DNA of 64,000 bases from Mesobacillus maritimus (GTDB lineage Bacteria > Bacillota > Bacilli > Bacillales > Cytobacillaceae), in the NCBI RefSeq assembly GCF_023715205.1, contig NZ_JAMBNR010000003.1, forward strand, positions 124,001-188,000, given 5' to 3'. The notes beneath the pieces are model-generated. The model saw only the letters and a program-made list of their open reading frames with translations, made no database searches and was not told where the DNA came from. Below, piece by piece: positions 19,099 to 29,244 of the stretch. Made by a program: the position numbers and the translations under genes. How positions within the stretch are numbered: position 1 is the stretch's first letter; the number at the start of each line of letters is the position of its first letter.

Positions 19099-19330
19099 CT
19101 CGCTGACTTCAACTTGTTGTTAGACTGATTTTTTGAGCGGCCCTTTCTTTCTTTCCTTCAACCACCTGTTGTTAGACAGTTATCTCGCTCTGACGCTTCT
19201 TTCCGTCTTACAAACGGTGATTACTAGACAATCTCCTCGCTCGGACTCTTCTTTCTGTCCTTCAACTGCTTTTTGTTAGACTGTTTGCTCGCTCGAACAC
19301 TCCTTTCTGTCCGATAAACACTTTTACAAA
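19099..19330. repeat. 52-bp tandem repeat cluster C
   Basis: Units start at 19099, 19151, 19203, 19255 and 19307, exactly 52 bp apart. They begin like CTGTCCTTCAACTGC or CTGTCTTACAAACGG, continue TTGTTAGACTG, and then carry CTCGCTCG and a pyrimidine-rich run. The unit at 19203 opens with the same 13 bases as the unit of cluster A at 5687. The cluster fills most of the gap 18919-19583 between the SASP and holin-like genes. Confidence 0.8.
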
Positions 19331-19583
19331 CCAAAGCGCTTCGAGTCCCCAACAGACACATCAAGCTACACCTATTACCCGCAGAGGAATAGAAAATTCT
19401 CAAAACTATAGGGTCTGGAGTTCATGATTATACAAGTTTAAAACTTTAATACTTAAGAAAGCCAGAGCATATCCAATGAGGATATGCTTTTTTGTTAAAT
19501 TTATCCACACACATAGAGTTGTCCAAGCAAAATCCTAGTAAATTCATATAGTAGAGTAAGCAAGCTGAAATGGAGGTGAGGAA

Positions 19584-19961
19584 GTGGAATTTTTGCTTGA
19601 TTTTTTAAATGAAAACTATTATATGCTTGTTCCTGCGTTATGGGTTATTGGTTACGGATTAAAACAAACACCTCGAATCCCTGATTGGACAATTATCTGG
19701 ATTTTACTAGTCGTTTCCGTCGCTTTTGGTACTTTTGCCTTTGGTTTTTCCACTGAAGGAATCATCAATGGCATCATTGCAGCCGGTGTCGCGGTACTCG
19801 GTCACCAGATGTTCAAGCAAACAATCAACTCAAGGCGTGATAAAAAGGAAGTTATTAAAATTGAAGCAAAGATTGATCCTAGGGATGAAAAAGTCGAAGA
19901 AATCGATATAAATGTAGACGAGAACAAGGATAAGGCAGAGGACATAAACAAATCCAATTAA
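19584..19961 (+). CDS. Phage holin-family small membrane protein
   Basis: The 125 aa start with MEFLLDFLNENYYMLVPALW and contain three hydrophobic segments (about 12-28, 36-56, 60-80), then a charged acidic tail. The motif GYGLKQTPRIPDW followed by GVAVLGHQMFKQT is typical of a Bacillus holin-like family. Holins make membrane pores for endolysin, but solitary chromosomal copies have no proven role. No other phage genes are nearby. GTG start follows GGAGGTGAGGAA. Confidence 0.75.
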   Translation: MEFLLDFLNENYYMLVPALWVIGYGLKQTPRIPDWTIIWILLVVSVAFGTFAFGFSTEGIINGIIAAGVAVLGHQMFKQTINSRRDKKEVIKIEAKIDPRDEKVEEIDINVDENKDKAEDINKSN

Positions 19962-20010
19962 ATCAGACTCATTTAACTTACAAGTTTATTGCGAGCTTTT
20001 TAGGGAATAG

Positions 20011-20040
20011 AAAAAAGGAGAGATTCACTCTCTCCTTTTG
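20011..20040. terminator. Bidirectional terminator
   Basis: GGAGAGA (20017-20023) pairs with TCTCTCC (20029-20035), with AAAAAA before and TTTT after. It separates the convergent holin-like and M23 genes. Confidence 0.85.
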
Positions 20041-20049
20041 TTATTTGTC

Positions 20050-21381
20050 TTATGGTAGGTATGACAATGGGTTAACTGCATTGGATTTAGACATATTCCA
20101 GGCTCCTTTATGAAGCTCAAAATGTAAATGCTGTCCAAAAGACTGTCCTGTGTTGCCCATCGTTCCAATTCTTTGACCCTTTTTAACGACTGCACCACTT
20201 CCAACAGCGCGGTTGCTCATGTGGGCATAAACTGTTGTGTAAACTTGTCCATTTATTGAATGGCTAATAAAAATCGCATTTCCGTAACTAGAAGAATAGT
20301 AAGATCGAATTACGACACCGTCCGCTGCCGCAACAATCGGTACATTTCCGCCCTTCGCAATATCGATTCCATGATGGTTCCCAAGTGAACGAGACCCATA
20401 ACCAGAAGATACATATCCAGATGCCGGCCAAGTGAATGACCCTCCAGAAACAGGAGGCGGTGTTGAAGCTGCTTGAACTGAATTAGAAGAACTAGATGAG
20501 CTAGAGCTTCCTCCATCATTAGAGCTGGTAGCTTTTGCACTTGCAGCAGCTGCAGCAGCCGCTGCTTCTGCTTCTCTTTGCTTCTCAAGTTCTGCTTGAC
20601 GCTGTTGTTCTAATTGAATGGCTTTTTGGATGGCAGCCGCTTGAGATGCAAGTACCGCGTTTTCTTCTTCTTTTGCTAGAATCTCAGCATGCATATGCTC
20701 TTCTTCTTTCTGAAGAGATTCCATTAATTTTTTCTTTTCAGCCATTTGACTATCAAGCTCTGCTTTTAACACTTCTAGCTCTTTTTTCATGTCTTGAAGG
20801 TCCGCAAGCTTAGCTTTCACTTCTGCCTGCTTCGTTTCTAAATCCTTTTTATCTTGTTGATGTTGTTCAAGGATATCTTGGTCTGCTTGCACAAGAGTAG
20901 CGACAGCACCCACACGATCGACAAAATCGCTAAAGCTTTGTGCCCCGAAAAGTACATCAATGTAGCTGATGGAACCGCCACTTTCCTGATAAGAAGCTGC
21001 TCGCTCTTTCAATAATTCATTTCGCTTTTCGATTCGCTCGATTAAAATCTCAATTTCTTTTTCTAATTGTTCAACTTCTTTTTCCGTTTCATCAATTTGC
21101 TCATTCTTTTCAGCAATTTTATTCGTCGCGTCCGCAACTGCTAAATCAAGTCGCTTAATTTCTGAATCTACGTTTGCTTGTTCATTTTTCAATTCACTAA
21201 TCTTGGACTCGCCTTGCTGAATGTCTGATTGCAAGCTAGACTGTTTTTTTTTTATATTTTCTTCTTTTTGTTTCAATTCTGAGATACCTTCAGCAGATGC
21301 CTGATTAACCATCGCAGGGTTAAACAGCATTCCGATACTCAAGGTACTAACTAATGCTAGCGAGAGTACTTGTTTTTTCAC
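20050..21381 (-). CDS. Coiled-coil M23 peptidoglycan hydrolase, putative FtsEX partner
   Basis: The 443 aa begin with a signal peptide (cleavage after QASA near residue 30). Residues about 32-270 are a long coiled coil rich in K/E/Q with an internal GGSISYIDVLFGAQSFSDF segment, as in the N-terminal parts of CwlO, PcsB and EnvC. An Ala/Ser linker follows, then an M23 LytM domain with zinc ligands in HHGIDIAKGG and QHLHFELHKG. It lies just downstream of ftsX, so FtsEX probably activates it at the septum or sidewall. In B. subtilis FtsEX works with CwlO, which has a different catalytic domain. Confidence 0.9.
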   Translation of the reverse strand: MKKQVLSLALVSTLSIGMLFNPAMVNQASAEGISELKQKEENIKKKQSSLQSDIQQGESKISELKNEQANVDSEIKRLDLAVADATNKIAEKNEQIDETEKEVEQLEKEIEILIERIEKRNELLKERAASYQESGGSISYIDVLFGAQSFSDFVDRVGAVATLVQADQDILEQHQQDKKDLETKQAEVKAKLADLQDMKKELEVLKAELDSQMAEKKKLMESLQKEEEHMHAEILAKEEENAVLASQAAAIQKAIQLEQQRQAELEKQREAEAAAAAAAASAKATSSNDGGSSSSSSSSNSVQAASTPPPVSGGSFTWPASGYVSSGYGSRSLGNHHGIDIAKGGNVPIVAAADGVVIRSYYSSSYGNAIFISHSINGQVYTTVYAHMSNRAVGSGAVVKKGQRIGTMGNTGQSFGQHLHFELHKGAWNMSKSNAVNPLSYLP

Positions 21382-21479
21382 TAGATTTTTCTCCTCTCAT
21401 TTCTTCTGTTGAATTTAGTCAATCGTATGATTGATACATGTATGTAAGGAAAGGAAGGGGATAACATCTCCCTTCACTC

Positions 21480-22376
21480 TTACACTTTCAAGAATTTACG
21501 TACGGACATCAAACTTCCCCAGATTCCAATCAGTGCTCCAATTAGTACTAAAACAGCAGATAATTGGAAGACAAATGGATTGAATTCTAGTAGTTTAATA
21601 AAGTTATTTGCCGCTAGTTTAGATTGGATCAAATCAAATAAATAATAGTAAGCAAGGGATACAACGGTAATTGGGATAATGGACCCTAAAATTCCTAACC
21701 ATAGACCTTCGAGGAAAAATGGCCATCTGATAAATGAATTCGTTGCTCCTACAAGTCGCATAATTTCAATTTCTCGGCGGCGAGCCATAATCGTAATTTT
21801 AATCGTGTTTGAAATTAGGAACATCGCTGTGAATAACAAACCAATAATCAAAATAAGCCCGACATTTCGGCTTATATCAATAAACTTAAATAGTGATTCA
21901 ACTGTTCCTTGTCCATATTTCACGCTTGAAACATAATTAAAGGATTCGATTTTTTTAGCCACATTGATTGTATCGGTTGGATTTTTCGTCTTTACGACAA
22001 ACACATCTTTTAGTGGATTTTCTTGCTCCACAAGTTTAAAGGCTTGTCCTTCTTCCCCAAAGCTATCAATTAAACTATCAAGCTCTTCTTCTTTCGGGGA
22101 GAATTCAATGCTATCAACCTGTGTAATTCCACCAATTTGCTGTTTTAACACTTCTCTGTCTTCATCGTTCGCGGCTACATCAATATGAACTCGAATTTCT
22201 ACGTCTTCTTCAATTGAAGTTGCGACACTATTTAAATTCATCATAATGACGAAAAAGACACCGACTAATAATAAGGTCACCGTCACAGAGCTTACGGACG
22301 CTACCGTCATCCAGCTATTTCGCCCTAGACTTTTAAAGCTTTCTTTTACATGACGGCGGAATGTTCTAGCTTTCAT
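21480..22376 (-). CDS. ftsX: Cell-division ABC transporter permease FtsX
   Basis: FtsX is the membrane partner of FtsE and transmits ATP-driven motion to an extracellular hydrolase. The 298 aa show one N-terminal membrane segment (about 23-45), a large outer domain to about 165, and three C-terminal segments. The hallmark RRREIEIMRLVGATNSFIRWPF occurs near residue 195. Start 22376 matches the B. subtilis length and overlaps the ftsE end by 11 bp; a longer reading to 22457 would overlap ftsE heavily. Confidence 0.95.
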   Translation of the reverse strand: MKARTFRRHVKESFKSLGRNSWMTVASVSSVTVTLLLVGVFFVIMMNLNSVATSIEEDVEIRVHIDVAANDEDREVLKQQIGGITQVDSIEFSPKEEELDSLIDSFGEEGQAFKLVEQENPLKDVFVVKTKNPTDTINVAKKIESFNYVSSVKYGQGTVESLFKFIDISRNVGLILIIGLLFTAMFLISNTIKITIMARRREIEIMRLVGATNSFIRWPFFLEGLWLGILGSIIPITVVSLAYYYLFDLIQSKLAANNFIKLLEFNPFVFQLSAVLVLIGALIGIWGSLMSVRKFLKV

Positions 22377-23052
22377 ATCCGTAATCACCCTTCTGTTGGT
22401 CACGTGCAATTTTACCGCCTTCAATCGCAATGACTCGATGTTTATTCTTGTTGACAATATCTTTATTATGAGTTGCCATAACGACTGTGGTACCTCTTAG
22501 ATTAATTTCTTCTAAGATTTTCATGATCCCCCACGAAGTTTCAGGGTCAAGGTTCCCAGTAGGCTCATCTGCTATTACCACTTTAGGAGAATTGACAATG
22601 GAACGAGCAATCGAAACTCGCTGCTGTTCTCCACCCGACAACTCTGTTGGCAACATTCTTGCTTTGTGCTTTAACCCAACAAGTTCGAGTGTCTCTAATA
22701 CTCGCTTGCGGATGGTAGTCGGATGTTCCTCAATCACTTCCAGCGCAAACGCTACATTATCATATACAGAGATGGAATTTAATAATTTAAAGTCTTGGAA
22801 CACAACTCCAATATTTCGACGAAAAATTGGAACATTCTTGTTTTTAAGTTTTGACAAATCGACACCATTTACCTTTATGGTCCCGGTAGTGGCTTTTTCT
22901 TCTCGGTACATCATTTTAATAAAAGTAGATTTCCCGGCCCCACTTGGTCCAACGACATACACAAACTCGCCTTGTTCAATGTTGACATTGATCCCGTTTG
23001 CGGCGGTTACACCATTAGGATATTTTTTATAAACATCTTTCATTTCTATCAT
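22366..23052 (-). CDS. ftsE: Cell-division ATP-binding protein FtsE
   Basis: FtsE is the ATPase of the FtsEX complex. The 228 aa equal the B. subtilis protein. Walker A GPSGAGKST lies near residue 36, the signature LSGGEQQRVSIAR near 140, and Walker B VVIADEPTGNLD near 160. Start 23052 gives MIEMKDVYKKYPNG and follows AGGGTGATAATA; the longer frame to 23112 has no family support. ftsE and ftsX overlap and are translated from one message. Confidence 0.96.
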   Translation of the reverse strand: MIEMKDVYKKYPNGVTAANGINVNIEQGEFVYVVGPSGAGKSTFIKMMYREEKATTGTIKVNGVDLSKLKNKNVPIFRRNIGVVFQDFKLLNSISVYDNVAFALEVIEEHPTTIRKRVLETLELVGLKHKARMLPTELSGGEQQRVSIARSIVNSPKVVIADEPTGNLDPETSWGIMKILEEINLRGTTVVMATHNKDIVNKNKHRVIAIEGGKIARDQQKGDYGYES

Positions 23053-23461
23053 ATTATTATCACCCTGGATATTATTTTCCCACTGGCTATCATTCGACAT
23101 TTTTTGTACCAAACCATTATATCATTAGAACCCTGTATTGGAACCTATTAAAATATTACAGTTTCTTTTCAAGAAAGAATCATTATCGTTAAATTTGTGA
23201 GAATTTGGTTTTTAATAGTAGATACTGGCATTTGATTCTACATAAAATAGCTCTATATAGAGGGTAAGCCTTTTCAAAATATCAATCCGAATTTTTCATT
23301 TTGATTACATTCTATCTATTAAAAAAGGGCTATTAGATTGTTTTATGTACGATATTGTAACTTACCTAACTGAATATGAGGTAGGTAAGGGTCGACATCT
23401 CCGTATTCCTGTTCCCTGTTCCTTCATTTATTCTACTTGTATTGGCCACGTTGCCCCTTCT

Positions 23462-23768
23462 ATGTTACTACTACTTCTTTCTACCTTTTTTCCACCTGGA
23501 ATTCCTCTATATTACAGCTAATCCTTTTTTTCTGCCGTGGTGGTCAGGTAGAACCCGTGTATGTTACCGTTAACTCCCTTTTCTCCCTTAGTTGGTCACG
23601 TAGACCTCTTCTATGTTACCGCTACTTCTTTTTTTCCACCTCTTCGGACACATAGAACACTTCTATGTTACCGCTACTTCTTTTTTTCCACCTCTTCGGA
23701 CACATAGAACACTTCTATGTTACCGTCAACACCTTTTCCTCCCCAATTCGGGCACGTAGAACTCCCTC
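23462..23768. repeat. 52-bp tandem repeat cluster B
   Basis: Units marked by ATGTTAC occur at 23462, 23509, 23561, 23613, 23665 and 23717, so the last four steps are exactly 52 bp. The two units from 23621 and 23673 are nearly identical. Each best unit holds the perfect hairpin ACATAGAA-CAC-TTCTATGT, followed by ACCGCTACTTC and a poly-pyrimidine stretch. The sequence is unlike clusters A and C, but the period is the same. The rest of the gap 23053-23461 holds no gene that I can support. Confidence 0.85.
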
Positions 23769-23835
23769 AAACTCGTTAGCAAATCCATTTACCCAAAGTA
23801 AAAAATCCCATAAAAGGGACAATAAAAGTGCAAAA

Positions 23836-23873
23836 TAAAAAGGCTGCGAGGTCTTAGTCTCACACGCCTTTTG
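23836..23873 (-). terminator. Terminator of cccB
   Basis: An imperfect stem joins GGCTGCGAG to CTCACACGCC with A/T tails on both sides; it lies 11 bp past the cccB stop. Confidence 0.7.
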
Positions 23874-23883
23874 GGTTTTGCTA

Positions 23884-24204
23884 TTATTTTTTAGCGGCAA
23901 GCCACTCTGCTACTGCGGATGCTTCTTCACCTTCAAGTAACTTAGGAGGCATTGTGCCTTGTCCATTAGCAATGATGTTCTCAATCTCTTCTTGAGAATA
24001 TTTGCTACCAATTGCTGCTAGCTCTGGACCAGCTCCCCCTTGTAGTTCGCCACCATGGCAACCAGAACAGGATTGCGCAAACAATGTTTCAGGATCAGCC
24101 TTTGCAGTTTCACCGCCACCATCAGCAGCATCGTCACCACCACCGCCACATGCGGCTAGAGCGAGGGACGCTCCAAAAAGCAATCCAATTAATTTCTTTT
24201 TCAC
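23884..24204 (-). CDS. cccB: Cytochrome c-551 lipoprotein
   Basis: CccB is a small membrane-anchored c-type cytochrome that carries electrons outside the membrane, probably to a terminal oxidase. The 106 aa have a lipoprotein signal with lipobox LAAC (Cys near residue 19), a Gly/Asp-rich linker, the heme-binding CSGCH near 45, and the Met ligand in GTMPPKLL near 83. It lies between yvjA and ftsE, as in B. subtilis. Confidence 0.93.
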   Translation of the reverse strand: MKKKLIGLLFGASLALAACGGGGDDAADGGGETAKADPETLFAQSCSGCHGGELQGGAGPELAAIGSKYSQEEIENIIANGQGTMPPKLLEGEEASAVAEWLAAKK

Positions 24205-24256
24205 GCTTATAACCCCCTACAGAAAATTTTTCCTACATTCCTATGATATACCATTC

Positions 24257-25123
24257 CTACTCCCTTTTAAAGCCTTCCCCAAGGACCTCGGAAGCATCCG
24301 TAACAATGACGAATGCATGTGGATCAATGGCTTTGACTATTTGTTTCAACTTTGTGAACTCTGTCTGATCCACGACACACATCAGGATCGGACGTTCTTG
24401 GTCAGTATACCCGCCATATGCTGTTAGTTTTGTCATACCTCTATCGATTTTATTCAAGATTGCTTCACGTACTTCTTCTTGTTTTTCAGTTATGACCATC
24501 GTCATTTTCGATCGTCCCATTCCGACTTGCACCAAATCAATTGTTTTGCTGGTTACATACAAGCCAATAATCGCATACAATCCACTTTCAATATCAAAGA
24601 TGGTTGCTGCCCCGAGTACAATTAAGCCATCGATTACGGCTACGGATGTTCCAAGCGAAAGTCCTGTGTATTTGTTTACGATTTGTGCAGCTAAGTCGGT
24701 TCCGCCAGTTGAACCCTTTCCACGGAATACAATCCCAAGACCAATCCCGACCCCAATTCCGCCAAATAAAGACGCTAATAGAGGTTCCATCGTCCATGGC
24801 TCCAAATCCTTAGTCAAATAAACGACTAACGGCAAAAAAGCCGTGCCAACCAATGTCTTCATCCCATACTGGCGGCCACCTAAAAGCATGACCCCTGCAA
24901 TAAATAACGGAATATTAAAAGACCATTGAACAAAAGCTGGTTCCCACCCAAATAAATGAGCAAGTATGATACTGATCCCACTCACTCCACCGGATGCGAT
25001 TTGGTTAGGGAGTAAAAATAAGTTAAAAGCTAACGCAACTAGCGCTGCCCCGATTAAGGTATATATGTATTCAAGAGCCTTCCTGAATTTTGGATTTAAC
25101 TGAAAAGCTTTCTTTTTTTTCAA
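24257..25123 (-). CDS. yvjA: YitT-family membrane protein YvjA
   Basis: The 288 aa have about five or six membrane segments with LPNQIASGGVSGISIILAHL and GSTGGTDLAAQIVNK, and a C-terminal cytoplasmic DUF2179 domain (MTMVITEKQEEVREAILNKI and following). The function is unknown. Gene order yvjA-cccB-ftsE is as in B. subtilis, which supports the name. A shorter paralogue without DUF2179 lies at 7639. Confidence 0.88.
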   Translation of the reverse strand: MKKKKAFQLNPKFRKALEYIYTLIGAALVALAFNLFLLPNQIASGGVSGISIILAHLFGWEPAFVQWSFNIPLFIAGVMLLGGRQYGMKTLVGTAFLPLVVYLTKDLEPWTMEPLLASLFGGIGVGIGLGIVFRGKGSTGGTDLAAQIVNKYTGLSLGTSVAVIDGLIVLGAATIFDIESGLYAIIGLYVTSKTIDLVQVGMGRSKMTMVITEKQEEVREAILNKIDRGMTKLTAYGGYTDQERPILMCVVDQTEFTKLKQIVKAIDPHAFVIVTDASEVLGEGFKRE

Positions 25124-25253
25124 CTGAATGTCCCCTTAGATGAATTTTACCAGCGTCGAGTATAACATGGGAGGAAATGAGTGTAAACGCTAGCTGATTA
25201 CCGTGGTAAAGGAATAAAACTTGTCTTAGTTATCAATAGAGGGGAGGTATTTT

Positions 25254-25307
25254 ATGCGTAAATTTAACGTTTTCTCCAATATAAAAAGCGCGAATTCCAT
25301 TAAATGA
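25254..25307 (+). CDS. Possible 17-aa micropeptide
   Basis: ATG 25254 follows a strong GGGGAGGTATTTT ribosome site and reads MRKFNVFSNIKSANSIK to TGA at 25305. Its end overlaps the prfB terminator on the other strand. I found no clear promoter, so it may be chance. Confidence 0.2.
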   Translation: MRKFNVFSNIKSANSIK

Positions 25308-25318
25308 ATTCACGCTTT
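25283..25318 (-). terminator. Terminator of prfB
   Basis: AAAGCGCGAATTC pairs with GAATTCACGCTTT, one mismatch. A T-tract follows on the minus strand. Confidence 0.85.
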
Positions 25319-25326
25319 GGCCGCTG

Positions 25327-26428
25327 TTAATTTATTTTTGAACGCAAGTACGCATCAATAAATGGATCAATCTCGCCATCCATTACACCTTGAACATTCC
25401 CAGATTCTGTATTGGTGCGATGATCTTTTACCATCGAATAAGGATGGAAAACATAAGAACGAATTTGGCTTCCCCAGCCAATTTCTTTTTGTTCACCACG
25501 AATTTCTGCCAATTGCTTTTCTTTTTCCTCGATTTGCAACTGATAAAGCTTTGCCTTCAACATCGTCATCGCACGCTCACGGTTTTTAATCTGCGAACGC
25601 TCTGTTTGACATGTAACAACGGCCCCAGTTGGAAGGTGAGTGATTCGGACAGCTGAGTCGGTTGTATTGATATGCTGGCCACCTGCTCCACTTGCACGGT
25701 ACGTATCTATTTTTAAATCCTCAGAACGGATGTCAATTTCGATATCATCATTTAATTCCGGCATCACTTCACAAGAAACGAAGGATGTGTGTCTACGACC
25801 GGAAGAATCAAATGGGGAAATCCTTACGAGACGATGAACCCCTTTTTCAGCCTTCAAGTAGCCATAAGCATTATGACCCTTGATGGATAGTGTAACACTC
25901 TTGATTCCTGCTTCATCCCCAGGTAAATAATCAAGTGTTTCGACTTTGAAACCTTTCTTCTCTGCCCATCTTGTATACATTCTCAAAAGCATCGAACCCC
26001 AGTCTTGTGACTCTGTTCCACCTGCTCCTGGATGCAATTCAAGAATCGCATTGCTTTTATCGTATTCTTCGCTCAATAAAAGAGTGAGTTCAAAGTCCTT
26101 TAGTCGTTGCGACAAATGATGCAGTTCATCTTCAAGTTCAGCCTGAAGCTCTGCATCACTTTCTTCTTTTACCAACTCATAGGATACTTCTAGGTTTTCA
26201 AACGTTTCATTCATCTGATGAAAAGCATGAACCTGGTCTTTAAGAGCATTTGACTCATTAATAAAAGTCTGAGCTTTTTGCTGATCATCCCAAAATTCGG
26301 GTGCAAGCATGATTTCATCTAATTCAGCAAGTCTCGCTTCTTTTGTTTCTAAGTCAAAGAGACCCCCTAAAGTCCGCTAATTTCTTAGCTGTTTTTTCTA
26401 ATTCATTCCGAATTTCTGCTAATTCCAA
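25327..26428 (-). CDS. prfB: Peptide chain release factor 2 (programmed +1 frameshift)
   Basis: RF2 ends translation at UGA and UAA. The gene is split: TTG 26428 after GAGGTGAG opens 24 codons ending in CTT, then an in-frame TGA at 26356-26354; reading resumes one base on at GAC and runs to 25327. The full protein is 366 aa, as in B. subtilis. The catalytic GGQ lies in [18 protein letters not shown] near residue 245. The frameshift makes RF2 autoregulate its own synthesis. It lies downstream of secA, the usual order. Confidence 0.97.
26354..26368 (-). promoter_or_regulatory. prfB +1 frameshift signal
   Basis: On the minus strand AGGGGGTCTCTTTGAC holds an internal SD-like AGGGGG, the slippery CTT and the TGA stop with a following C. 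This is the classical RF2 autoregulatory site. Confidence 0.95.
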
Positions 26429-26487
26429 ATTTGCTCACCTCGTAAAAAAAGATAATTACCATTATAGCTGATTTTATAACAATTAGG

Positions 26488-26524
26488 AAAAAGAGGCGGC
26501 GAAAATTTTCGCCGCTCCTCTTTT
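26488..26524 (-). terminator. Terminator of secA
   Basis: AAGAGGCGGCGAAAA pairs with TTTTCGCCGCTCCTCTT, a strong GC stem. It separates secA from prfB, so prfB may use its own promoter or read-through. Confidence 0.85.
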
Positions 26525-26595
26525 AATAGACTCTATATAGATAAGTTTGTGCTTTAATATATGCAACCATGCTGCGTAATGACTCTAACAATCCA

Positions 26596-29109
26596 TTAGC
26601 CTTGTGCTCCGTGGCAATTTTTATATTTCTTGCCACTTCCACAATAACATGGATCATTGCGGCCAATCTCCATTTGCTTGACAACTGGCTTTTTCTTGGC
26701 CTTTTGCCCGCCTTCTTCTTTAGGATTAACCGCATGACCTTTGGCCACTTCTTGACGTTGAAGGTTGTTGCGAATCTCTGCTTTCATAATGTATCGAGCA
26801 ACATCCGCTTCAATTGCCTCAACCATGCTTTCGAACATCGCAAATCCTTCCGTTTGATATTCACGAAGCGGGTCAATTTGTCCGTATGCTCGTAAATGAA
26901 TTCCTTGACGAAGGTGTTCCATTTGATCGATATGGTCCATCCACTTTGAATCTACACTACGGAGCACAATTACCTTTTCAAATTCCCGCATTTGGTCAGA
27001 CTGCATGAGCTCTTCTTTTTCATTATAGCGTTGTTTCACTTTATCAAGGATGACTTCAACGATTTCTTCCCGGTCTTTGCCTTTTAATTCTTCTTCTTTT
27101 AGGTCACCTTCGGTTAATAGGTTTCCGTTTACATAGTCAATGATTCCTTCTAGTTTCCACTCATCACTAGATTCACTATCTGCTGTGTAGGCAAAAACGT
27201 TTCGCTCAACTGTTGATCGAATCATGTTCTCAATGATCGCCCGAAGATTGTCTGACTCAAGTACTTCATCACGTTGCTTGTAAATAATTTCCCGTTGTTG
27301 ACGAAGAACATCGTCATATTGGAGCAATTGTTTACGTGCATCGAAGTTGTTTCCTTCCACTCGTTTTTGAGCGGATTCGACGGCTTTAGTGACCATCTTA
27401 CTTTGGATTGGCTGTGAATCATCCATCCCTAGTCGTGCCATCATATTTTTCATATTATCTGAACCGAAGCGGCGCATCAGCTCGTCTTCCATTGATAAAT
27501 AAAACTGTGTAATCCCTGGGTCTCCTTGACGACCTGAACGACCACGTAACTGGTTATCAATTCGACGGCTCTCATGTCGCTCCGTACCAATAACAGCTAA
27601 ACCACCAAGTTCTTTTACACCAGGTCCTAGCTTGATATCTGTCCCACGACCAGCCATATTCGTGGCAATGGTCACAGCACCGCGATGTCCAGCCTCGGCA
27701 ATAATCTCCGCTTCACGACCATGGTTTTTCGCGTTTAGGACGTTATGCTTAACCCCTTTTTTCGTTAAATACTTTGAGATTAATTCGGATGTTTCAATGG
27801 CGACTGTCCCAACAAGTACAGGTTGTCCAAGAGCATTCCGCTGAGCAATATCCTCGACCACAGCACGGTATTTCCCATCCATAGACGCATAAATCAAGTC
27901 GGCGCGGTCGTCACGTTGAATTGGTCGGTTCGTAGGAATGACGACAACATTCATATTATAAATATTGCGGAACTCTTCTTCCTCTGTTTTAGCCGTACCA
28001 GTCATCCCCGCAAGCTTTTCATACATCCGGAAATAGTTCTGGAACGTAATTGTGGCAAGAGTCATGCTTTCGTTTTGAATTTCCAAGCCTTCCTTGGCCT
28101 CAATCGCTTGGTGCAATCCATCACTATAACGACGCCCTTTCATAAGACGACCTGTGAATTGGTCAACAATCACAATCTCGCCTTCTTGTACGACGTAATC
28201 AACATCCAAGTGCATACTGACATTTGCTTTTAATGCTTGGTTAATATGATGGTTTAAGGTTACATGAGAAATATCAAAGAGGTTCTCAATCTTAAAAGCT
28301 CTCTCCGCTTTAGTAATTCCCTCTTCTGTTAACTGAACACCTTTTGTTTTTTCATCATACGTATAGTCTTCGTCTTTCTTTAGCATTTTGACAAATGCAT
28401 TCGCTTGAATATATAAAGCCGCACTTTTTTGAGCGGAGCCTGAAATGATCAATGGTGTACGTGCTTCATCAATTAAGATCGAGTCCACTTCGTCAATAAC
28501 CGCATAATGGAGCGGACGTTGAACCTTCTGATGACTGTATAGCACCATGTTATCTCTTAAATAGTCAAATCCATATTCATTATTCGTTCCGTAGGTAATG
28601 TCTGCACTATAGGCAGTCTGTTTTTCTTCACTCGTCATGCCGTTTAAGTTTAAACCGACTGATAAGCCAAGAAACTCATAAAGTTGTCCCATTTCATTCG
28701 CGTCACGACTTGCTAAGTATTCGTTGACGGTGACAACATGAACGCCTTTTCCTGTTATCGCGTTTAAATAAACGGGCATTGTCGCTGTTAAGGTTTTCCC
28801 TTCCCCGGTTTTCATCTCGGAGATATTTCCTTCGTGTAGGGAAATCCCCCCCATGAGCTGGACTTTATATGGGTACAGCCCTAGAACACGACGCGCACCT
28901 TCCCGCACTACCGCAAAGGCTTCTACTAATAAATCATCCGTTGATTCACCTTGTTGATATCGATTTTGAAACTCTTTTGTCTTCCCTCTTAATTCGTCAT
29001 CAGAGAGTTTTTCCATATCGCCACTCAAAGCTTCAATTTGTTCAGCAAGCCTTGTTAGACGTTTAATATCGCGTTTATTCTGGTCGAAAATTTTGTTTAA
29101 GATCCCCAT
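26596..29109 (-). CDS. secA: Preprotein translocase ATPase SecA
   Basis: SecA drives secreted proteins through SecYEG. The 837 aa are typical for Bacillus. Walker [13 protein letters not shown] lies near residue 100, [15 protein letters not shown] near 207, [12 protein letters not shown] near 490 and [13 protein letters not shown] near 525. The C-terminal zinc motif [14 protein letters not shown] binds SecB-like partners or lipids. Start 29109 follows AAAGGAGCGTTAGC. An intrinsic-terminator-like hairpin in the leader (29152-29188) suggests attenuation. Confidence 0.98.
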   Translation of the reverse strand: MGILNKIFDQNKRDIKRLTRLAEQIEALSGDMEKLSDDELRGKTKEFQNRYQQGESTDDLLVEAFAVVREGARRVLGLYPYKVQLMGGISLHEGNISEMKTGEGKTLTATMPVYLNAITGKGVHVVTVNEYLASRDANEMGQLYEFLGLSVGLNLNGMTSEEKQTAYSADITYGTNNEYGFDYLRDNMVLYSHQKVQRPLHYAVIDEVDSILIDEARTPLIISGSAQKSAALYIQANAFVKMLKKDEDYTYDEKTKGVQLTEEGITKAERAFKIENLFDISHVTLNHHINQALKANVSMHLDVDYVVQEGEIVIVDQFTGRLMKGRRYSDGLHQAIEAKEGLEIQNESMTLATITFQNYFRMYEKLAGMTGTAKTEEEEFRNIYNMNVVVIPTNRPIQRDDRADLIYASMDGKYRAVVEDIAQRNALGQPVLVGTVAIETSELISKYLTKKGVKHNVLNAKNHGREAEIIAEAGHRGAVTIATNMAGRGTDIKLGPGVKELGGLAVIGTERHESRRIDNQLRGRSGRQGDPGITQFYLSMEDELMRRFGSDNMKNMMARLGMDDSQPIQSKMVTKAVESAQKRVEGNNFDARKQLLQYDDVLRQQREIIYKQRDEVLESDNLRAIIENMIRSTVERNVFAYTADSESSDEWKLEGIIDYVNGNLLTEGDLKEEELKGKDREEIVEVILDKVKQRYNEKEELMQSDQMREFEKVIVLRSVDSKWMDHIDQMEHLRQGIHLRAYGQIDPLREYQTEGFAMFESMVEAIEADVARYIMKAEIRNNLQRQEVAKGHAVNPKEEGGQKAKKKPVVKQMEIGRNDPCYCGSGKKYKNCHGAQG

Positions 29110-29151
29110 GCTAACGCTCCTTTTATCTATTCATTCCAAGAAGGACATCTC

Positions 29152-29188
29152 AAAAATAAAAAAGATTCGTTTAAACAAGCAACGAATC
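29152..29188 (-). terminator. Terminator-like hairpin in the secA leader
   Basis: GATTCGTT (29164-29171) pairs perfectly with AACGAATC (29181-29188). On the minus strand a run of TTTTTTATTTTT follows. It lies between the best promoter (29216-29244) and the secA start, so it either attenuates secA or ends an upstream transcript. Confidence 0.75.
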
Positions 29189-29215
29189 CTTGAAAAATCC
29201 GTACTATTCCTACTA

Positions 29216-29244
29216 ATTTTACCACTTACAAATTAGAGTGACAA
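29216..29244 (-). promoter_or_regulatory. Predicted sigma A promoter of secA
   Basis: On the minus strand TTGTCA (29244-29239) and TAAAAT (29221-29216) stand 17 bp apart; each matches five of six consensus bases. The leader would be about 100 nt and contains the hairpin at 29164-29188. Confidence 0.65.

Noticed and set aside
19584-19961. Prophage remnant around the holin-like gene
   Set aside because: No integrase, endolysin, capsid or tail genes and no attachment-site repeats flank it; the holin family also occurs as lone chromosomal genes.
26523-26735. Small minus-strand frame at the secA end
   Set aside because: It overlaps the secA zinc motif in another frame and contains no good start or family signal.
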